Shown here in pieces: positions 8,870 to 17,521 of a stretch of 64,000 nucleotides of DNA. Both the position numbers and the translations under genes were made by a program. Under the pieces are notes generated by a model that was not told where the DNA came from, searched no databases, and saw only the letters and a list, made by a program, of their open reading frames with translations. The stretch's first letter is position 1; every line of letters begins with the position of its first letter. Source of the DNA: Methylotenera oryzisoli (lineage in GTDB: Bacteria; Pseudomonadota; Gammaproteobacteria; Burkholderiales; Methylophilaceae); contig NZ_PQVH01000010.1 in the NCBI RefSeq assembly GCF_004661485.1, positions 54,681 through 118,680 of the forward strand. The letters run 5' to 3'.

Positions 8870-9836
8870 ACATGGTGGCAACTTAAGCGCCGCTGTGGCG
8901 CAGTATAAAATCCCGCTGGAGAACTGGCTGGATTTATCAACAGGCATCAACCCCTGCCATTATCCTATCCCCGAGATTCCAGCACATTTATGGCACAACC
9001 TGCCGAATGATGACGATGGGTTGATTTTAGCCGCTGTGCAATATTATGGTTGCCAAGCGCTGCTCCCGACCAGCGGCTCTCAAGCAGCACTGCAAACCTT
9101 GCCAAAACTGAGGTCTGCTTGCAAAGTTGCCATGCTTAACCCCATGTACCAAGAGCACGCACACGCTTGGCAGCGCTATGGTCATCAAGTAGTACGCTTC
9201 AGTGATTTAAATGATGCAGATGTAATCAATAGCGCCGACGTAGTATTGGTTTGCAACCCCAACAATCCCACGGGGAAACAATTTGCACCACAAAACTTAC
9301 TGCAGCTACATGCAACACTAGCCAAACGCGGTGGATGGCTGATTGTGGATGAGGCATTTATGGATGCAACACCAGAATACAGCATTGCCAAGCACACTCA
9401 TGTAGACGGCTTATTTGTACTGCGCTCCTTAGGCAAGTTTTTTGGGTTAGCCGGCGCCAGAGTTGGCTTTCTGCTTGCAGCGCCCGCACAGCTACAACAG
9501 ATAAAAGAGGAACTAGGCCCATGGACAATTGCAGGCGCCAGCCGCCACATTGCCATGCGAGCACTACAAGACTGCACATGGCAGCAAAATACCAGAGTAA
9601 CGTTAGCAAACAATAGTCAGCGCTTGGCAAGCCTGCTAACGCAATATGGCTTAAAGCCAGCCGGCGGGACTGCACTATTTCAATATATTGCGACTGAGGC
9701 TGCCAACCACATACACAGCCAACTGGCACAACAAGGGGTTTGGGTTAGAAAATTTACTGAGCAGCCAGCATTAAGATTTGGCTTACCAGACGACAATCGT
9801 TGGCAACAACTGGAACAGGCTCTACAGAATCTCTAA
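8862..9836 (+). CDS. cobD: L-threonine-O-3-phosphate decarboxylase (PLP aminotransferase fold)
   Basis: A 324-residue fold-type I PLP enzyme of the CobD/CobC family. It makes (R)-1-aminopropan-2-ol phosphate for CbiB. The diagnostic N-terminus [14 protein letters not shown] is followed by LDLSTGINP. Substrate- and PLP-binding segments include VCNPNNPTG, VDEAFMD and the Schiff-base lysine region RSLGKFFGLAGARVGF. The start is TTG at 8862, overlapping the end of cbiB by 8 bp; it is the only start that keeps the LEHGG motif. The length is slightly short for the family but all core motifs are present. Confidence 0.92.
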   Translation: MLEHGGNLSAAVAQYKIPLENWLDLSTGINPCHYPIPEIPAHLWHNLPNDDDGLILAAVQYYGCQALLPTSGSQAALQTLPKLRSACKVAMLNPMYQEHAHAWQRYGHQVVRFSDLNDADVINSADVVLVCNPNNPTGKQFAPQNLLQLHATLAKRGGWLIVDEAFMDATPEYSIAKHTHVDGLFVLRSLGKFFGLAGARVGFLLAAPAQLQQIKEELGPWTIAGASRHIAMRALQDCTWQQNTRVTLANNSQRLASLLTQYGLKPAGGTALFQYIATEAANHIHSQLAQQGVWVRKFTEQPALRFGLPDDNRWQQLEQALQNL

Positions 9837-9926
9837 TCATTAAAGTCTTGCAGACAGCGGTTAGCTACTGAACTTACTTGCCAAAACTACGATTGTACTC
9901 ACTACGAGTTGCTTATATTCACAGCC

Positions 9927-10496
9927 TTAGCGATTAACAAACTGTATCCTCGGCACGCTGTCACTGAGGGTGATTTGTGTCACGCTAGCGTGGTCAATCA
10001 CCAAACGGAATAAGCCTTTTAACGGTATATTCAGGGCGTCTGCCAACATTGCACGTATCACCCCGCCATGCGTCACAACCGCGACGTTCTTTCCATGTAA
10101 GCGACTACTCACTTCTTCTGTAAACGTTTTAGTACGGTGATACAGCTGGGTGAAACTCTCGCCATTAGGTGGCGACAGATGTGCATAATCGTGCGCCCAA
10201 ACATCAAATATATCACGCGGTATGCTATCCCATGGTTGCATTTCCCAGTCACCAAAATGCAATTCTTTTAACCGCGCATCCTCTTGTACTTGCCCCAAAT
10301 TAAGCGCTTGCGCTAACTTGGTACAACGCTGCAACGGGCTAGCATAGACCGCATCAAACTGTATGCCATCTAACTTTGCGCTTAACGCACTGCACTCTAC
10401 TGCAAAATTAGCGGAAACATCCACATCACTCTGTCCATAACAAACACCAGATGGAATATCCAAGGAAGTATGTCGAATCAAATGTAAATTCATCAT
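9927..10496 (-). CDS. cobC: Alpha-ribazole phosphatase, histidine phosphatase family
   Basis: About 189 residues in the phosphoglycerate-mutase-like fold. It removes the 5' phosphate of alpha-ribazole-P or of cobalamin-5'-phosphate in nucleotide-loop assembly. The catalytic LIRHTS motif is at the N-terminus and the second His is in VVTHGGVIRAML. YASPLQRCTKLAQAL and LHFGDWE are family segments. The open frame extends to 10508, but the ATG at 10496 (ATGA overlap with the cobS stop) puts LIRH at the normal position and is preferred. It is third in the cobT-cobS-cobC operon on the - strand. Confidence 0.88.
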   Translation of the reverse strand: MMNLHLIRHTSLDIPSGVCYGQSDVDVSANFAVECSALSAKLDGIQFDAVYASPLQRCTKLAQALNLGQVQEDARLKELHFGDWEMQPWDSIPRDIFDVWAHDYAHLSPPNGESFTQLYHRTKTFTEEVSSRLHGKNVAVVTHGGVIRAMLADALNIPLKGLFRLVIDHASVTQITLSDSVPRIQFVNR

Positions 10497-11296
10497 TGCT
10501 GCGCCCACACAAGCAAGCCCAAGTAAAAAGCTAACTCAGTCATTTGTTGCATCGCGCCCAAACAATCGCCAGTATAGCCACCAAGCCAGCGTTTGATTTT
10601 GTTGCGCCACCAAACCCAAACAAACACCACCGGCGTTAAGCAACAAGCTGCTAGCCACAACCAATCGGTAGCACTCAACAACACAGGTGAAAAGTTCAAA
10701 TACAATAGCGGAATCGGCGCCAAGCCAAAAAACACAGCAACCAGCAAGCCCGGCGCTTTAATTTTAGTTGCCAGCGGCTTTGACTTACCGCTCTCACGCA
10801 CATAATCTAAATCGGTCATGATCAATAACGCACATAAGCGGCTAAACGCATGGCCAATCACTAACACAAATGGTAAAAAGTAAGCGGGCAATGCATTAAG
10901 TAGCTGATATTTCGTCAATAGCGCAAAAAACAGAGCAATGGCTCCATAAGTCCCCAGCCTAGAGTCTTGCATAATGGCCAATATGCGCTCGGTGTCCCAA
11001 CCACCACCTAAACCATCTGCACTGTCGGCAAGCCCATCCTCATGAAATGCACCGGTGATATAAATCGTCATCGCCATGCTCACCAGCACAGCAAGGCTCT
11101 GTGGCAAGACCTTGCTTGCAAAGGCAAATGCGCCTGCGCCAATCAAGCCGACAAGAATCCCCACCAATGGGAAATATTTGGCTGCTCGATTCAGATCATC
11201 AGGATGAAAGTCGCCAAACACCGGAACAGGAATCCGCGTAAAGAAACCAACCGCTAACAACATATAGCGTCGCTCGTTACGCAGAAAATTGATCAC
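10493..11296 (-). CDS. cobS: Adenosylcobinamide-GDP ribazoletransferase (cobalamin synthase)
   Basis: A 267-residue polytopic membrane protein of the CobS family, normal length. It joins AdoCbi-GDP (from CobU) to alpha-ribazole(-P) (from CobT) to close the nucleotide loop. The start is followed by FFTRIPVP, and the CDP-alcohol-transferase-like acidic motif [14 protein letters not shown] with the following [10 protein letters not shown] is intact. About six or seven hydrophobic helices are visible. It overlaps cobT by 4 bp and cobC by 4 bp, so the three genes form one coupled operon. Confidence 0.95.
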   Translation of the reverse strand: MINFLRNERRYMLLAVGFFTRIPVPVFGDFHPDDLNRAAKYFPLVGILVGLIGAGAFAFASKVLPQSLAVLVSMAMTIYITGAFHEDGLADSADGLGGGWDTERILAIMQDSRLGTYGAIALFFALLTKYQLLNALPAYFLPFVLVIGHAFSRLCALLIMTDLDYVRESGKSKPLATKIKAPGLLVAVFFGLAPIPLLYLNFSPVLLSATDWLWLAACCLTPVVFVWVWWRNKIKRWLGGYTGDCLGAMQQMTELAFYLGLLVWAQQ

Positions 11297-12366
11297 GCAA
11301 CGTCCCCAACAGCCGCCTCAGCAGTGCTCACACCAGCACTTTCAAATGAGGCCATCTCGTTCATAAAGTTAACCGCAGCCTGCACCAAAGGATAAGCCAA
11401 GGCCGCACCTGTACCTTCACCAAGACGCAATCCAATATCTAGCAGCGGCTTGGCATCTAAGTATGCTAACAAGCGACGATGTCCAGCCTCTCCCGAGCAA
11501 TGCGTAAATACACAATACTGCAAAATATTGGGCTGCAACTGCGCAGCCACCAACAAGGCCGCGGTTGCAATAAAGCCATCAATTAACAATACTGCGTTCT
11601 GCTCAGCAGCACCTAGCATTGCACCAGCCATCATTGCAATTTCATAGCCACCGAAAGTCGCCAGCACATCCAGCGCACTATCAGCGCTCAGGTCATGAAA
11701 ATCTACTGCCTGCTTCAGAATAGATCGTTTCTGCGCCAATCCGGCGTCATCTAAACCTGTGCCGCGCCCCACGCATTCCTCAATCGGGATACCGCATAAC
11801 ACACTCATCAAACAGCTGGCTGAAGACGTATTGCCTATACCCATCTCGCCAAAACCAAATACATTACAGCCGGCGGCAGTTTCTTGTTTTGCCAGCGACG
11901 CCCCAGTTGCCAGCGCTTGCTGACATTGTGCTGCAGTCATAGCAGCCTCTTGCAAGAAGTTGGCTGTACCCGCCGCCACTTTGGCATGAATCAAATCTGT
12001 GTTCGCGTCAAAATCATGATTAACACCAGCATCAATCACCCGCAAACGCATATTATGCTGACGCGCAAACACGTTAATTGCCGCGCCCCCCTGCAGGAAA
12101 TTCATCACCATCTGCGCAGTAACGGCTTGCGGATAAGGGCTAACCCCGGAATTCACCACCCCGTGATCACCTGCAAATACCATCAATGTGGGGTTAGATA
12201 GCTGAGGCGTCAGGGTTTGTTGTATCAAACCCAACTGCAAAGCCACCGCCTCCAGTTGCCCCAAAGCACCTAACGGTTTAGTTTTATGATTAATTTTATC
12301 AACAAGCGCCGCCTGTAACGACTGACTCAATGACCCGATTTTTGGTAAATTTGTGTTTAAATTCAT
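11293..12366 (-). CDS. cobT: Nicotinate-nucleotide--dimethylbenzimidazole phosphoribosyltransferase
   Basis: A 357-residue CobT of usual length. It transfers phosphoribose from nicotinate mononucleotide to DMB (supplied by BluB) to give alpha-ribazole-5'-phosphate. Recognised segments are the early [12 protein letters not shown], the [15 protein letters not shown] active-site loop, [14 protein letters not shown] and the catalytic Glu in [11 protein letters not shown] near the C-terminus. It is the first gene of cobT-cobS-cobC. No riboswitch is visible upstream; the upstream 170 bp hold the divergent tRNA-Phe promoter. Confidence 0.96.
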   Translation of the reverse strand: MNLNTNLPKIGSLSQSLQAALVDKINHKTKPLGALGQLEAVALQLGLIQQTLTPQLSNPTLMVFAGDHGVVNSGVSPYPQAVTAQMVMNFLQGGAAINVFARQHNMRLRVIDAGVNHDFDANTDLIHAKVAAGTANFLQEAAMTAAQCQQALATGASLAKQETAAGCNVFGFGEMGIGNTSSASCLMSVLCGIPIEECVGRGTGLDDAGLAQKRSILKQAVDFHDLSADSALDVLATFGGYEIAMMAGAMLGAAEQNAVLLIDGFIATAALLVAAQLQPNILQYCVFTHCSGEAGHRRLLAYLDAKPLLDIGLRLGEGTGAALAYPLVQAAVNFMNEMASFESAGVSTAEAAVGDVA

Positions 12367-12461
12367 AGGGAAAGATTTTACATGAGAGCCACCTAGATAT
12401 CACGCAAAGCAGATACAAACTTCAGTATTAAAAATAAATATACGAAAATCTTAAAATATCT

Positions 12462-12491
12462 TTGTCAGATTACAATTTAGTTTGCTATAAT
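12462..12491 (+). promoter_or_regulatory. Sigma-70 promoter of tRNA-Phe
   Basis: TTGTCA (12462-12467) and a perfect TATAAT (12486-12491) are separated by 18 bp. A GC-rich discriminator (GCGCGCC) follows, as is usual for stringently controlled stable-RNA promoters. The tRNA begins 46 bp after the -10 box. Confidence 0.8.
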
Positions 12492-12536
12492 GCGCGCCTT
12501 GCAGCGATTAAACCGAACGCTGTAGCAGTAAAGAAA

Positions 12537-12612
12537 GGCCGGGTAGCTCAGTCGGTAGAGCAGCGGATTGAAAATCCGCGTGTCGCCAGTTCGATTCTGG
12601 CCCCGGCCACCA
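12537..12612 (+). tRNA. tRNA-Phe (anticodon GAA)
   Basis: A full cloverleaf of 76 nt with encoded CCA. The acceptor GGCCGGG pairs with CCCGGCC; the D arm begins TAGCTCAG; the anticodon stem-loop GCGGATTGAAAATCCGC shows GAA; the T arm contains GTTCGATTC. It is followed directly by an intrinsic terminator, so it is a single-gene unit. Its 3' 45 bases plus flank recur imperfectly at 14487-14538. Confidence 0.98.
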
Positions 12613-12619
12613 GAATTTA
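12568..12619 (+). repeat. Left copy of 52-bp direct repeat (tRNA-Phe 3' part)
   Basis: From the anticodon loop through the CCA end and 7 bp beyond, this stretch matches 14487-14538 at 49 of 52 positions by eye, with no gaps. The repeats flank the SulP gene. Its placement at a tRNA 3' end is typical of tyrosine-recombinase attachment sites, but no integrase is present between the copies. Confidence 0.75.
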
Positions 12620-12651
12620 AAAGGGTTTAGCTTTTGCTAAGCCCTTTTTTC
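12619..12651. terminator. Terminator after tRNA-Phe, shared with the convergent SulP gene
   Basis: An 11-bp stem AAGGGTTTAGC / GCTAAGCCCTT with a TTTT loop is followed by TTTTTTC on the + strand. On the opposite strand the A-rich left flank supplies several Ts. The SulP stop codon abuts it at 12652, so it probably serves both converging transcripts. Confidence 0.85.
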
Positions 12652-14277
12652 TTACTGGCCAGCAACAAGCTCATGAATGTGATCAAGCACATTCCAAGTG
12701 CCAATTTTCTCGACAAGGCCAGCTCGTTTTAACTTTTCCAACACGTTAGGTCTTGCCTCGCATAGCACCAGTCTGGTCTTATGTCGGCTACATGTACCCA
12801 TCAAATCCCACAAAGACTGAAGCCCAGTTGCATCAATAAATGGCACTCTGCCTAAACGCATGACAAGAATATCTGCGTGACCATGAACGGATTCCAATGC
12901 ACTCTCCAGCCTTTCAGCAGCGCCAAAGAAAAACGGCCCATCCATTGCAACCACCACAGTTTGGGGGGGCAATATGAAGTTCCTATCTTCTATCTCCTCC
13001 TTTAAAACTTCATTGCTCTGTAATTCAATACTGACAGTTTCTGACATGCGCTTCATAAATAACAATGCAGCCAGCATAACGCCTATGTTGACGGCAATGA
13101 CCAAATCAGCAAAAACAGTAAGCAGAAATGTAATAAGCAATACTGCCACATCTGGCTTGGGTGCCGTTCTTACCATATGCGTGAAGCGGTGGAGTTCGCT
13201 CATATTGTAGGCCACAACAAACAAAATGGCAGAGAGTGCGCTTAACGGGATATGTGAGGCCAGTGGGGCAAATAAAAGCACAATGCCCAAAAGCGTTAAT
13301 ACATGCACAATACCCGCTAAAGGACTTGTAGCACCATTACGAATATTAGTAGCAGTGCGGGCAATGGCTCCTGTGGAAGCGAACCCACCAAACAGCGGTG
13401 AAAAAATGTTGGCGATGCCTTGACCTACCAGCTCTTGATTGGAATCGTGCTTGGTACCAGCCATGCTGTCAGCAACAACTGCGGATAGCAAAGACTCAAT
13501 CGCCCCTAATAAAGCAATTGTAAAGGCTGGTCCAATAAGTTGTAGCACTTCAGAAAATGTTAATGAGGGCACTTCAAACTGCGGTAGACTTTGTGGAACT
13601 CCCCCAAAAGTGCTTCCGATAGTGGCTACATTCTCGAACTGAAATAACCATTGCACAATGCTTGCTGCCACCATTGCCACTAATGGTGATGGTATACGTT
13701 TAATTACAGATGGAGAAACGAGCAAAACTACCAGAGTCAACAGCCCAAGCGCTGTAGTTGCCAAGTGAATACTAGGAAATGCCTGAATCAGGTGCCAGAA
13801 CTTTTCGTGGAAATGTATTGCTCCCGTTTCTGGAGATAATCCAAAAAAGTCTTTCCATTGACCAACCCATATAATCACGCCGATACCACTGGTAAAACCG
13901 ACAATGACTGGATCGGGAATGTATTTAATAACCCCACCTAGCCGCGCCAACCCCATCAGCATGAGCATCACTCCTGCCATTAAAGTTGCTACCTGCAAAC
14001 CTTCAATGCCGTACTTTGCGGTGATTCCCGATAGAATAACGATAAAGGCGCCTGTCGGCCCTGCAATCTGCAAACGACTACCACCAAATAGAGAAGTAAG
14101 ACCACCTGCCACAATTGCTGTATAAATGCCTTGCTCCGGTTTTGCGCCAGATGCAATTGCAAAAGCCATGGCTAATGGTAACGCTACTATCCCGACAATC
14201 ACTCCAGCTAAGATATTGTTAAGCCAATACTCTTTGGATAACAAACCTGCACGTTTTGCTTCGAGTATTGCAATCAT
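12652..14277 (-). CDS. SulP-family anion transporter with STAS domain
   Basis: A 541-residue SLC26/SulP protein. About 10-14 membrane helices span residues 20-410; family features include the early GIVALPLAMAFAIASGAKPEQGIYTAI segment (first part GIVALPLAMAFAIASG) and the G-rich SRLQIAGPTGAFI loop. The cytoplasmic STAS domain is at about 440-540, with RVPFIDATGLQSL. Members carry sulfate, bicarbonate or other anions; the substrate cannot be read from sequence. The gene stands alone between two copies of the tRNA-Phe 3' end, in its own small segment. Given the sulfate-uptake locus at 56-62 kb, it may be a second anion route. Confidence 0.92.
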   Translation of the reverse strand: MIAILEAKRAGLLSKEYWLNNILAGVIVGIVALPLAMAFAIASGAKPEQGIYTAIVAGGLTSLFGGSRLQIAGPTGAFIVILSGITAKYGIEGLQVATLMAGVMLMLMGLARLGGVIKYIPDPVIVGFTSGIGVIIWVGQWKDFFGLSPETGAIHFHEKFWHLIQAFPSIHLATTALGLLTLVVLLVSPSVIKRIPSPLVAMVAASIVQWLFQFENVATIGSTFGGVPQSLPQFEVPSLTFSEVLQLIGPAFTIALLGAIESLLSAVVADSMAGTKHDSNQELVGQGIANIFSPLFGGFASTGAIARTATNIRNGATSPLAGIVHVLTLLGIVLLFAPLASHIPLSALSAILFVVAYNMSELHRFTHMVRTAPKPDVAVLLITFLLTVFADLVIAVNIGVMLAALLFMKRMSETVSIELQSNEVLKEEIEDRNFILPPQTVVVAMDGPFFFGAAERLESALESVHGHADILVMRLGRVPFIDATGLQSLWDLMGTCSRHKTRLVLCEARPNVLEKLKRAGLVEKIGTWNVLDHIHELVAGQ

Positions 14278-14486
14278 GTTAGGTGGTTCAAACTGAGATG
14301 AAGTGAGAATTATATTAACATGACCTAAACTTTTATCGGAATATGCTTAAATAAAGCGTTTTGACTAGATGTTTCAACTTGACCTAATTCATACAGAATT
14401 ATAAACGTGAAAACTTCGACAATTCTTGGCGAGCGTAGACGAGTGAGGGCGAGCATAAAACACTATATAAATAATGATTTTTACAG
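14278..14486. other. Short non-coding stretch upstream of SulP
   Basis: AT-rich sequence between the SulP start and the tRNA-Phe fragment. It should contain the SulP promoter on the - strand. I see no gene, integrase remnant or strong structure in it. Confidence 0.5.
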
Positions 14487-14538
14487 TTGAAGATCCGCGT
14501 GTCGCCAGTTCGATTCTGGCTCCGGCCATCAGAATTTA
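14487..14538 (+). repeat. Degenerate tRNA-Phe 3' fragment (right copy of direct repeat)
   Basis: This 52-bp stretch reproduces the anticodon loop, T arm and acceptor 3' strand of tRNA-Phe with three substitutions, including CCA changed to TCA and one base in the T/acceptor junction. There is no 5' half, so it cannot make a tRNA. A terminator hairpin follows it, as with the intact gene. It is best read as an attachment-site remnant or the leftover of a tandem tRNA duplication. Confidence 0.8.
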
Positions 14539-14540
14539 GA

Positions 14541-14567
14541 AAGCTCACAGAAATGTGGGCTTTTTTT
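14541..14567 (+). terminator. Terminator behind the tRNA-Phe fragment
   Basis: A 9-bp stem AAGCTCACA / TGTGGGCTT (one G-U pair, GAAA loop) runs into seven Ts. It sits just after the tRNA fragment, in the same place as the terminator of the intact tRNA gene, though its stem sequence differs. Confidence 0.75.
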
Positions 14568-14592
14568 ATGTCTATATCAGTCACTCATGAGA

Positions 14593-16131
14593 CTAGCGTT
14601 TGCGCTTAGCATCAAGCCCCGTCGCATCTTCCATCACGTAATAAATATAACTTTGCTCTTGTATGCCATGAAACAATTGCGCGTTAGGGCCACCAGCAAA
14701 GATTGCCACATCTTCCCCCGCATGTGTTTCAGACGCTAGCGGCACCATCACCTCCTGATGAAAATCCGGGTCTTCGGTATCCACGGCACTCATATCCTCA
14801 ATACGACCTGCTCGCGGCGTTTGGGTATGCACATTTTCACCTGCAGAATAGCCTGCGCCATTGGCGAAACTGATGGTTGTATAGGGGCGACCATCCAATG
14901 CCTGCTCTGGCGCACTACTCCCGGGGAATACAACCTTACCTAATATGGGATTACCGCGTTTAGCATAACCGCCGATAGTCAGCGTGTGGCTATGGTCTGC
15001 CGTCACAATGATGAGCGTGTCTTTCATATCAACTTTGCGCATAGCCAATCTAACCGCATCCGACAATGCCACGGTTTCACTTAACGTGCGGTAAGCGTTA
15101 TTCGCATGGGATGCGTGGTCGATGCGCCCAGCCTCTACCATTAAGAAGTAGCCATTTTTATTTTGCTTTAATATATCAATCGCTTTATCAGTCATTTCGG
15201 CAAGGGATGGCTCACCCGCAGCATCCGCTGGGCGGTCATGATCGTATTGCATATGTGATGGCTCGAACAAACCCAATAGCCGCTGCCCGCTGGCCGGATT
15301 AAAAGCATCAAACTGTGCTTTGTTCCATACATAGTGCGCATTGAATTTAGTTTGAAACTCCTGCGTTAGATCACGTCCATCATTACGCTTACCTTTGATG
15401 CTAGGGTATTCAGGGTCCGCCTGTGTTTTAGGTAATAAATATACCCGGCCACCACCTAACACCACCTCTATACCATCGCCAATCTGACGCTCCCCGAAAC
15501 GATCAATCAATTGTGCGGCGATATCTTTTACATCAGACCCTGCTGGAGTATTGCTGTCAGCCTCCCAATCTCGATTGCTTGTGTGTGCATAAGTGGCCGC
15601 AGGTGTCGCGTGGGTAATGCGAGCGGTTGATACAATGCCGGTTGAGCGGCCGCTCAACTCTGCTTTTTCTAAAATGGTGGTTAATTTATTCGCTTGTATC
15701 ACGGCATTACTGGGCTCTGACCGCGCAACAGATTGATTCACCGACAAACCGCCATCATTCGTTTTTACGCCGGTCACCATCGCGGTCATGGTTGGTGCAG
15801 AATCTGAGGTTTGCTGATTGGCAGAATAGGTTTTAGAAAGCGCTAAATAGGGTAAAGACTCAAATGCCAGCTGATTGCGCTCGCCATCCAAGCCTTTACG
15901 CTGCCCTTCAAAAATACGTGAGGCAGTGATGGTTGCTATACCCATACCATCTCCTACAAATAATATTACGTTTTTAGCTCGACCCAGCTCGGGTTGTAGC
16001 CGCTTTGCCGCCGCTAAAGCCGCCTCGCCGTCTTTAATCCAAGTTTCTGCATTTTCAGCCATAGCCGGCACGGTGCCGATTGTACATGTCACTATAAGCA
16101 TAATTAAACTTAATCTATTCATCGTTGCCAT
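14593..16131 (-). CDS. Alkaline phosphatase, PhoA type, exported
   Basis: About 512 residues. A Sec signal peptide (about 1-26, ending AMA-EN) exports it to the periplasm. Metal and catalytic motifs of alkaline phosphatase are present in order: ILFVGDGMG (Asp), TSDSAPTMTAMVTG (nucleophile Ser), VEAGRIDHASHANN (metal His/Asp), VTADHSHT and SETHAGEDVAIFA (metal His). It hydrolyses phosphomonoesters to free phosphate. The frame extends to a TTG at 16137; ATG at 16131 has an AGG ribosome-binding site and is preferred, and ATG at 16122 is also possible. No clear Pho box was found upstream. Confidence 0.93.
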   Translation of the reverse strand: MATMNRLSLIMLIVTCTIGTVPAMAENAETWIKDGEAALAAAKRLQPELGRAKNVILFVGDGMGIATITASRIFEGQRKGLDGERNQLAFESLPYLALSKTYSANQQTSDSAPTMTAMVTGVKTNDGGLSVNQSVARSEPSNAVIQANKLTTILEKAELSGRSTGIVSTARITHATPAATYAHTSNRDWEADSNTPAGSDVKDIAAQLIDRFGERQIGDGIEVVLGGGRVYLLPKTQADPEYPSIKGKRNDGRDLTQEFQTKFNAHYVWNKAQFDAFNPASGQRLLGLFEPSHMQYDHDRPADAAGEPSLAEMTDKAIDILKQNKNGYFLMVEAGRIDHASHANNAYRTLSETVALSDAVRLAMRKVDMKDTLIIVTADHSHTLTIGGYAKRGNPILGKVVFPGSSAPEQALDGRPYTTISFANGAGYSAGENVHTQTPRAGRIEDMSAVDTEDPDFHQEVMVPLASETHAGEDVAIFAGGPNAQLFHGIQEQSYIYYVMEDATGLDAKRKR

Positions 16132-16137
16132 TCTCAA

Positions 16138-16796
16138 CCTACACTTAACAAAATAATTTCAATAATATCTGTGTTTAAACACAAGGACTAAAGCATAGGC
16201 TCAACGCCTATAGCCATCATATGGGTAAATTATGACAACCATATGGACTGCCAGCTAGTGATGGCTGCTGATCACAGATCAACCGACCACTCTGCACTGA
16301 GGCACATCCACAATTTATGTGGATAACTTTGTGGGTGCGATGGGGATAGCGTTGCTAAGTTACTGCCGCATATAGTAAACGGCTAATCGTAGAGATTTTG
16401 AACACAAAAATACCAAGATTGTTAAGTGATGTCATATGGTACGCAGTGCTTGCCAGTGATTGCGGACGACGAGCACAGCACCGATACCATCAACACTACA
16501 TTAAGTCCGACTGCGCCGTAGAGGAATTTCTTTAAGATTTATATTAGGAATATTAACGCTTTATATTCAAGAAGCTATATTTTGTATTACCATATGGGAA
16601 TCATCATCCATCATCTGCAAGCCGCGTATTGGCGATGCTGCTTGCGAGTCAACCTAAACAAATTACTCCGTAGCTTGTCTATCGTTGAGAATGATCAAAA
16701 CTTGCATAAGCCCAATGCATTTTATTTTTATTGAATGCAGGCATAAAAATACGGGTTCTTAGCCACTTAATTTATTAGTTAATTCAGGTTTATTTA
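16138..16796. other. 660-bp intergenic region with repeated CATATGG motifs
   Basis: No convincing gene on either strand. CATATGG occurs four times (16218, 16240, 16433, 16591), one of them within palindromic CCATATGG. A 7-bp hairpin, ATCCACA / TGTGGAT, lies at 16306-16324. The stretch should hold the promoters of the alkaline phosphatase (-) and the rhodanese gene (+). Function of the repeated motif is unknown. Confidence 0.4.
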
Positions 16797-17132
16797 ATGA
16801 GCACTTACAATGAAATTGACGCACATGACTTATCGGTCATGCTCAACACAAAATCACTTCTACTCGTAGATGTACGCAATGATGACGAGGTAGCGCGTGG
16901 CGTGATTGAACACGCAGTGCATATTCCATTAGCCATGCTCCCGGTTCAATATGAGTCACTCAACAAGGCGGAAACCATCGTGTTCTACTGCCATAGCGGT
17001 GTGCGCTCAGCGCATGCGGCAGCGTTTGCTGCCAGTAAGGGCTGTAAGCACGTCTATAATCTAGCGGGCGGCGTATTGGCTTGGGCAAGGGCGGGCTATC
17101 CGTTTGTACAAATCAACGCTCAATCTAAATAA
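16797..17132 (+). CDS. Single-domain rhodanese-like sulfurtransferase
   Basis: A 111-residue single rhodanese domain. The active-site loop YCHSGVRSAHAA contains the persulfide-forming Cys, and LLLVDVRNDDEVARGVIEHA is the conserved CH2A-like region. It probably relays sulfane sulfur in the cytoplasm. It is followed after 33 bp by tusA on the same strand, so the two likely pass sulfur to one another for tRNA thiolation or sulfur oxidation. GlpE/PspE-type function is an alternative. Confidence 0.9.
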   Translation: MSTYNEIDAHDLSVMLNTKSLLLVDVRNDDEVARGVIEHAVHIPLAMLPVQYESLNKAETIVFYCHSGVRSAHAAAFAASKGCKHVYNLAGGVLAWARAGYPFVQINAQSK

Positions 17133-17165
17133 CCACCCCGCTTTAAGTAACACAGGAAAACCATT

Positions 17166-17399
17166 ATGGATTTTGACAAAGTAGTCGATGCCACCGGCCT
17201 AAACTGCCCATTACCAATTTTGCGCTGCAAAAAAGGCCTCAGCGACATGGCACCTACGCAAGTGCTAAAAATCATCTCAACCGACCCAGGCTCGGTCAAA
17301 GACTTTAATGCCTTTTGCGTACAAACCGGGCATGAGCTTTTATTATTAGAAGAAGACGAAACGGCTTTTACGTTTTACATTAAAAAACGTGTGAGCTAA
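17166..17399 (+). CDS. tusA: TusA-family sulfur carrier
   Basis: A 77-residue TusA/YedF-type protein with the signature GLNCPLPILRCKKGL; the first Cys of the CPxP motif carries the persulfide. It ends with the beta strand AFTFYIKKR. The family hands sulfur to tRNA 2-thiouridine synthesis, molybdenum cofactor synthesis or sulfur oxidation. Its rhodanese neighbour suggests a local two-protein relay. The ribosome-binding site AGGAAA lies 8 nt before ATG. Confidence 0.92.
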   Translation: MDFDKVVDATGLNCPLPILRCKKGLSDMAPTQVLKIISTDPGSVKDFNAFCVQTGHELLLLEEDETAFTFYIKKRVS

Positions 17400-17457
17400 C
17401 AATCTACGCTGCTAGTGATTAGCTTTTAAACCCTGACTCAACAGTCCTTAGCAACAT

Positions 17458-17505
17458 AAAAAACGCCGCACTTGCTACCGAATGAATCGGCGCATCATGC
17501 GGCGC
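17458..17505 (-). terminator. Intrinsic terminator of valS
   Basis: On the - strand GCGCCGCA pairs with TGCGGCGT around a 21-nt loop that holds a second small stem, then a T-tract follows. It begins about 17 nt after the valS stop. Confidence 0.75.
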
Positions 17506-17521
17506 TACATACAAGACAGCG

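Noticed and set aside
14399..14584. 61-codon frame on the - strand across the tRNA-Phe fragment
   Set aside because: Its best part (SQNRTGDTRIF) is the translation of the reverse strand of a tRNA T arm, a known annotation artefact.
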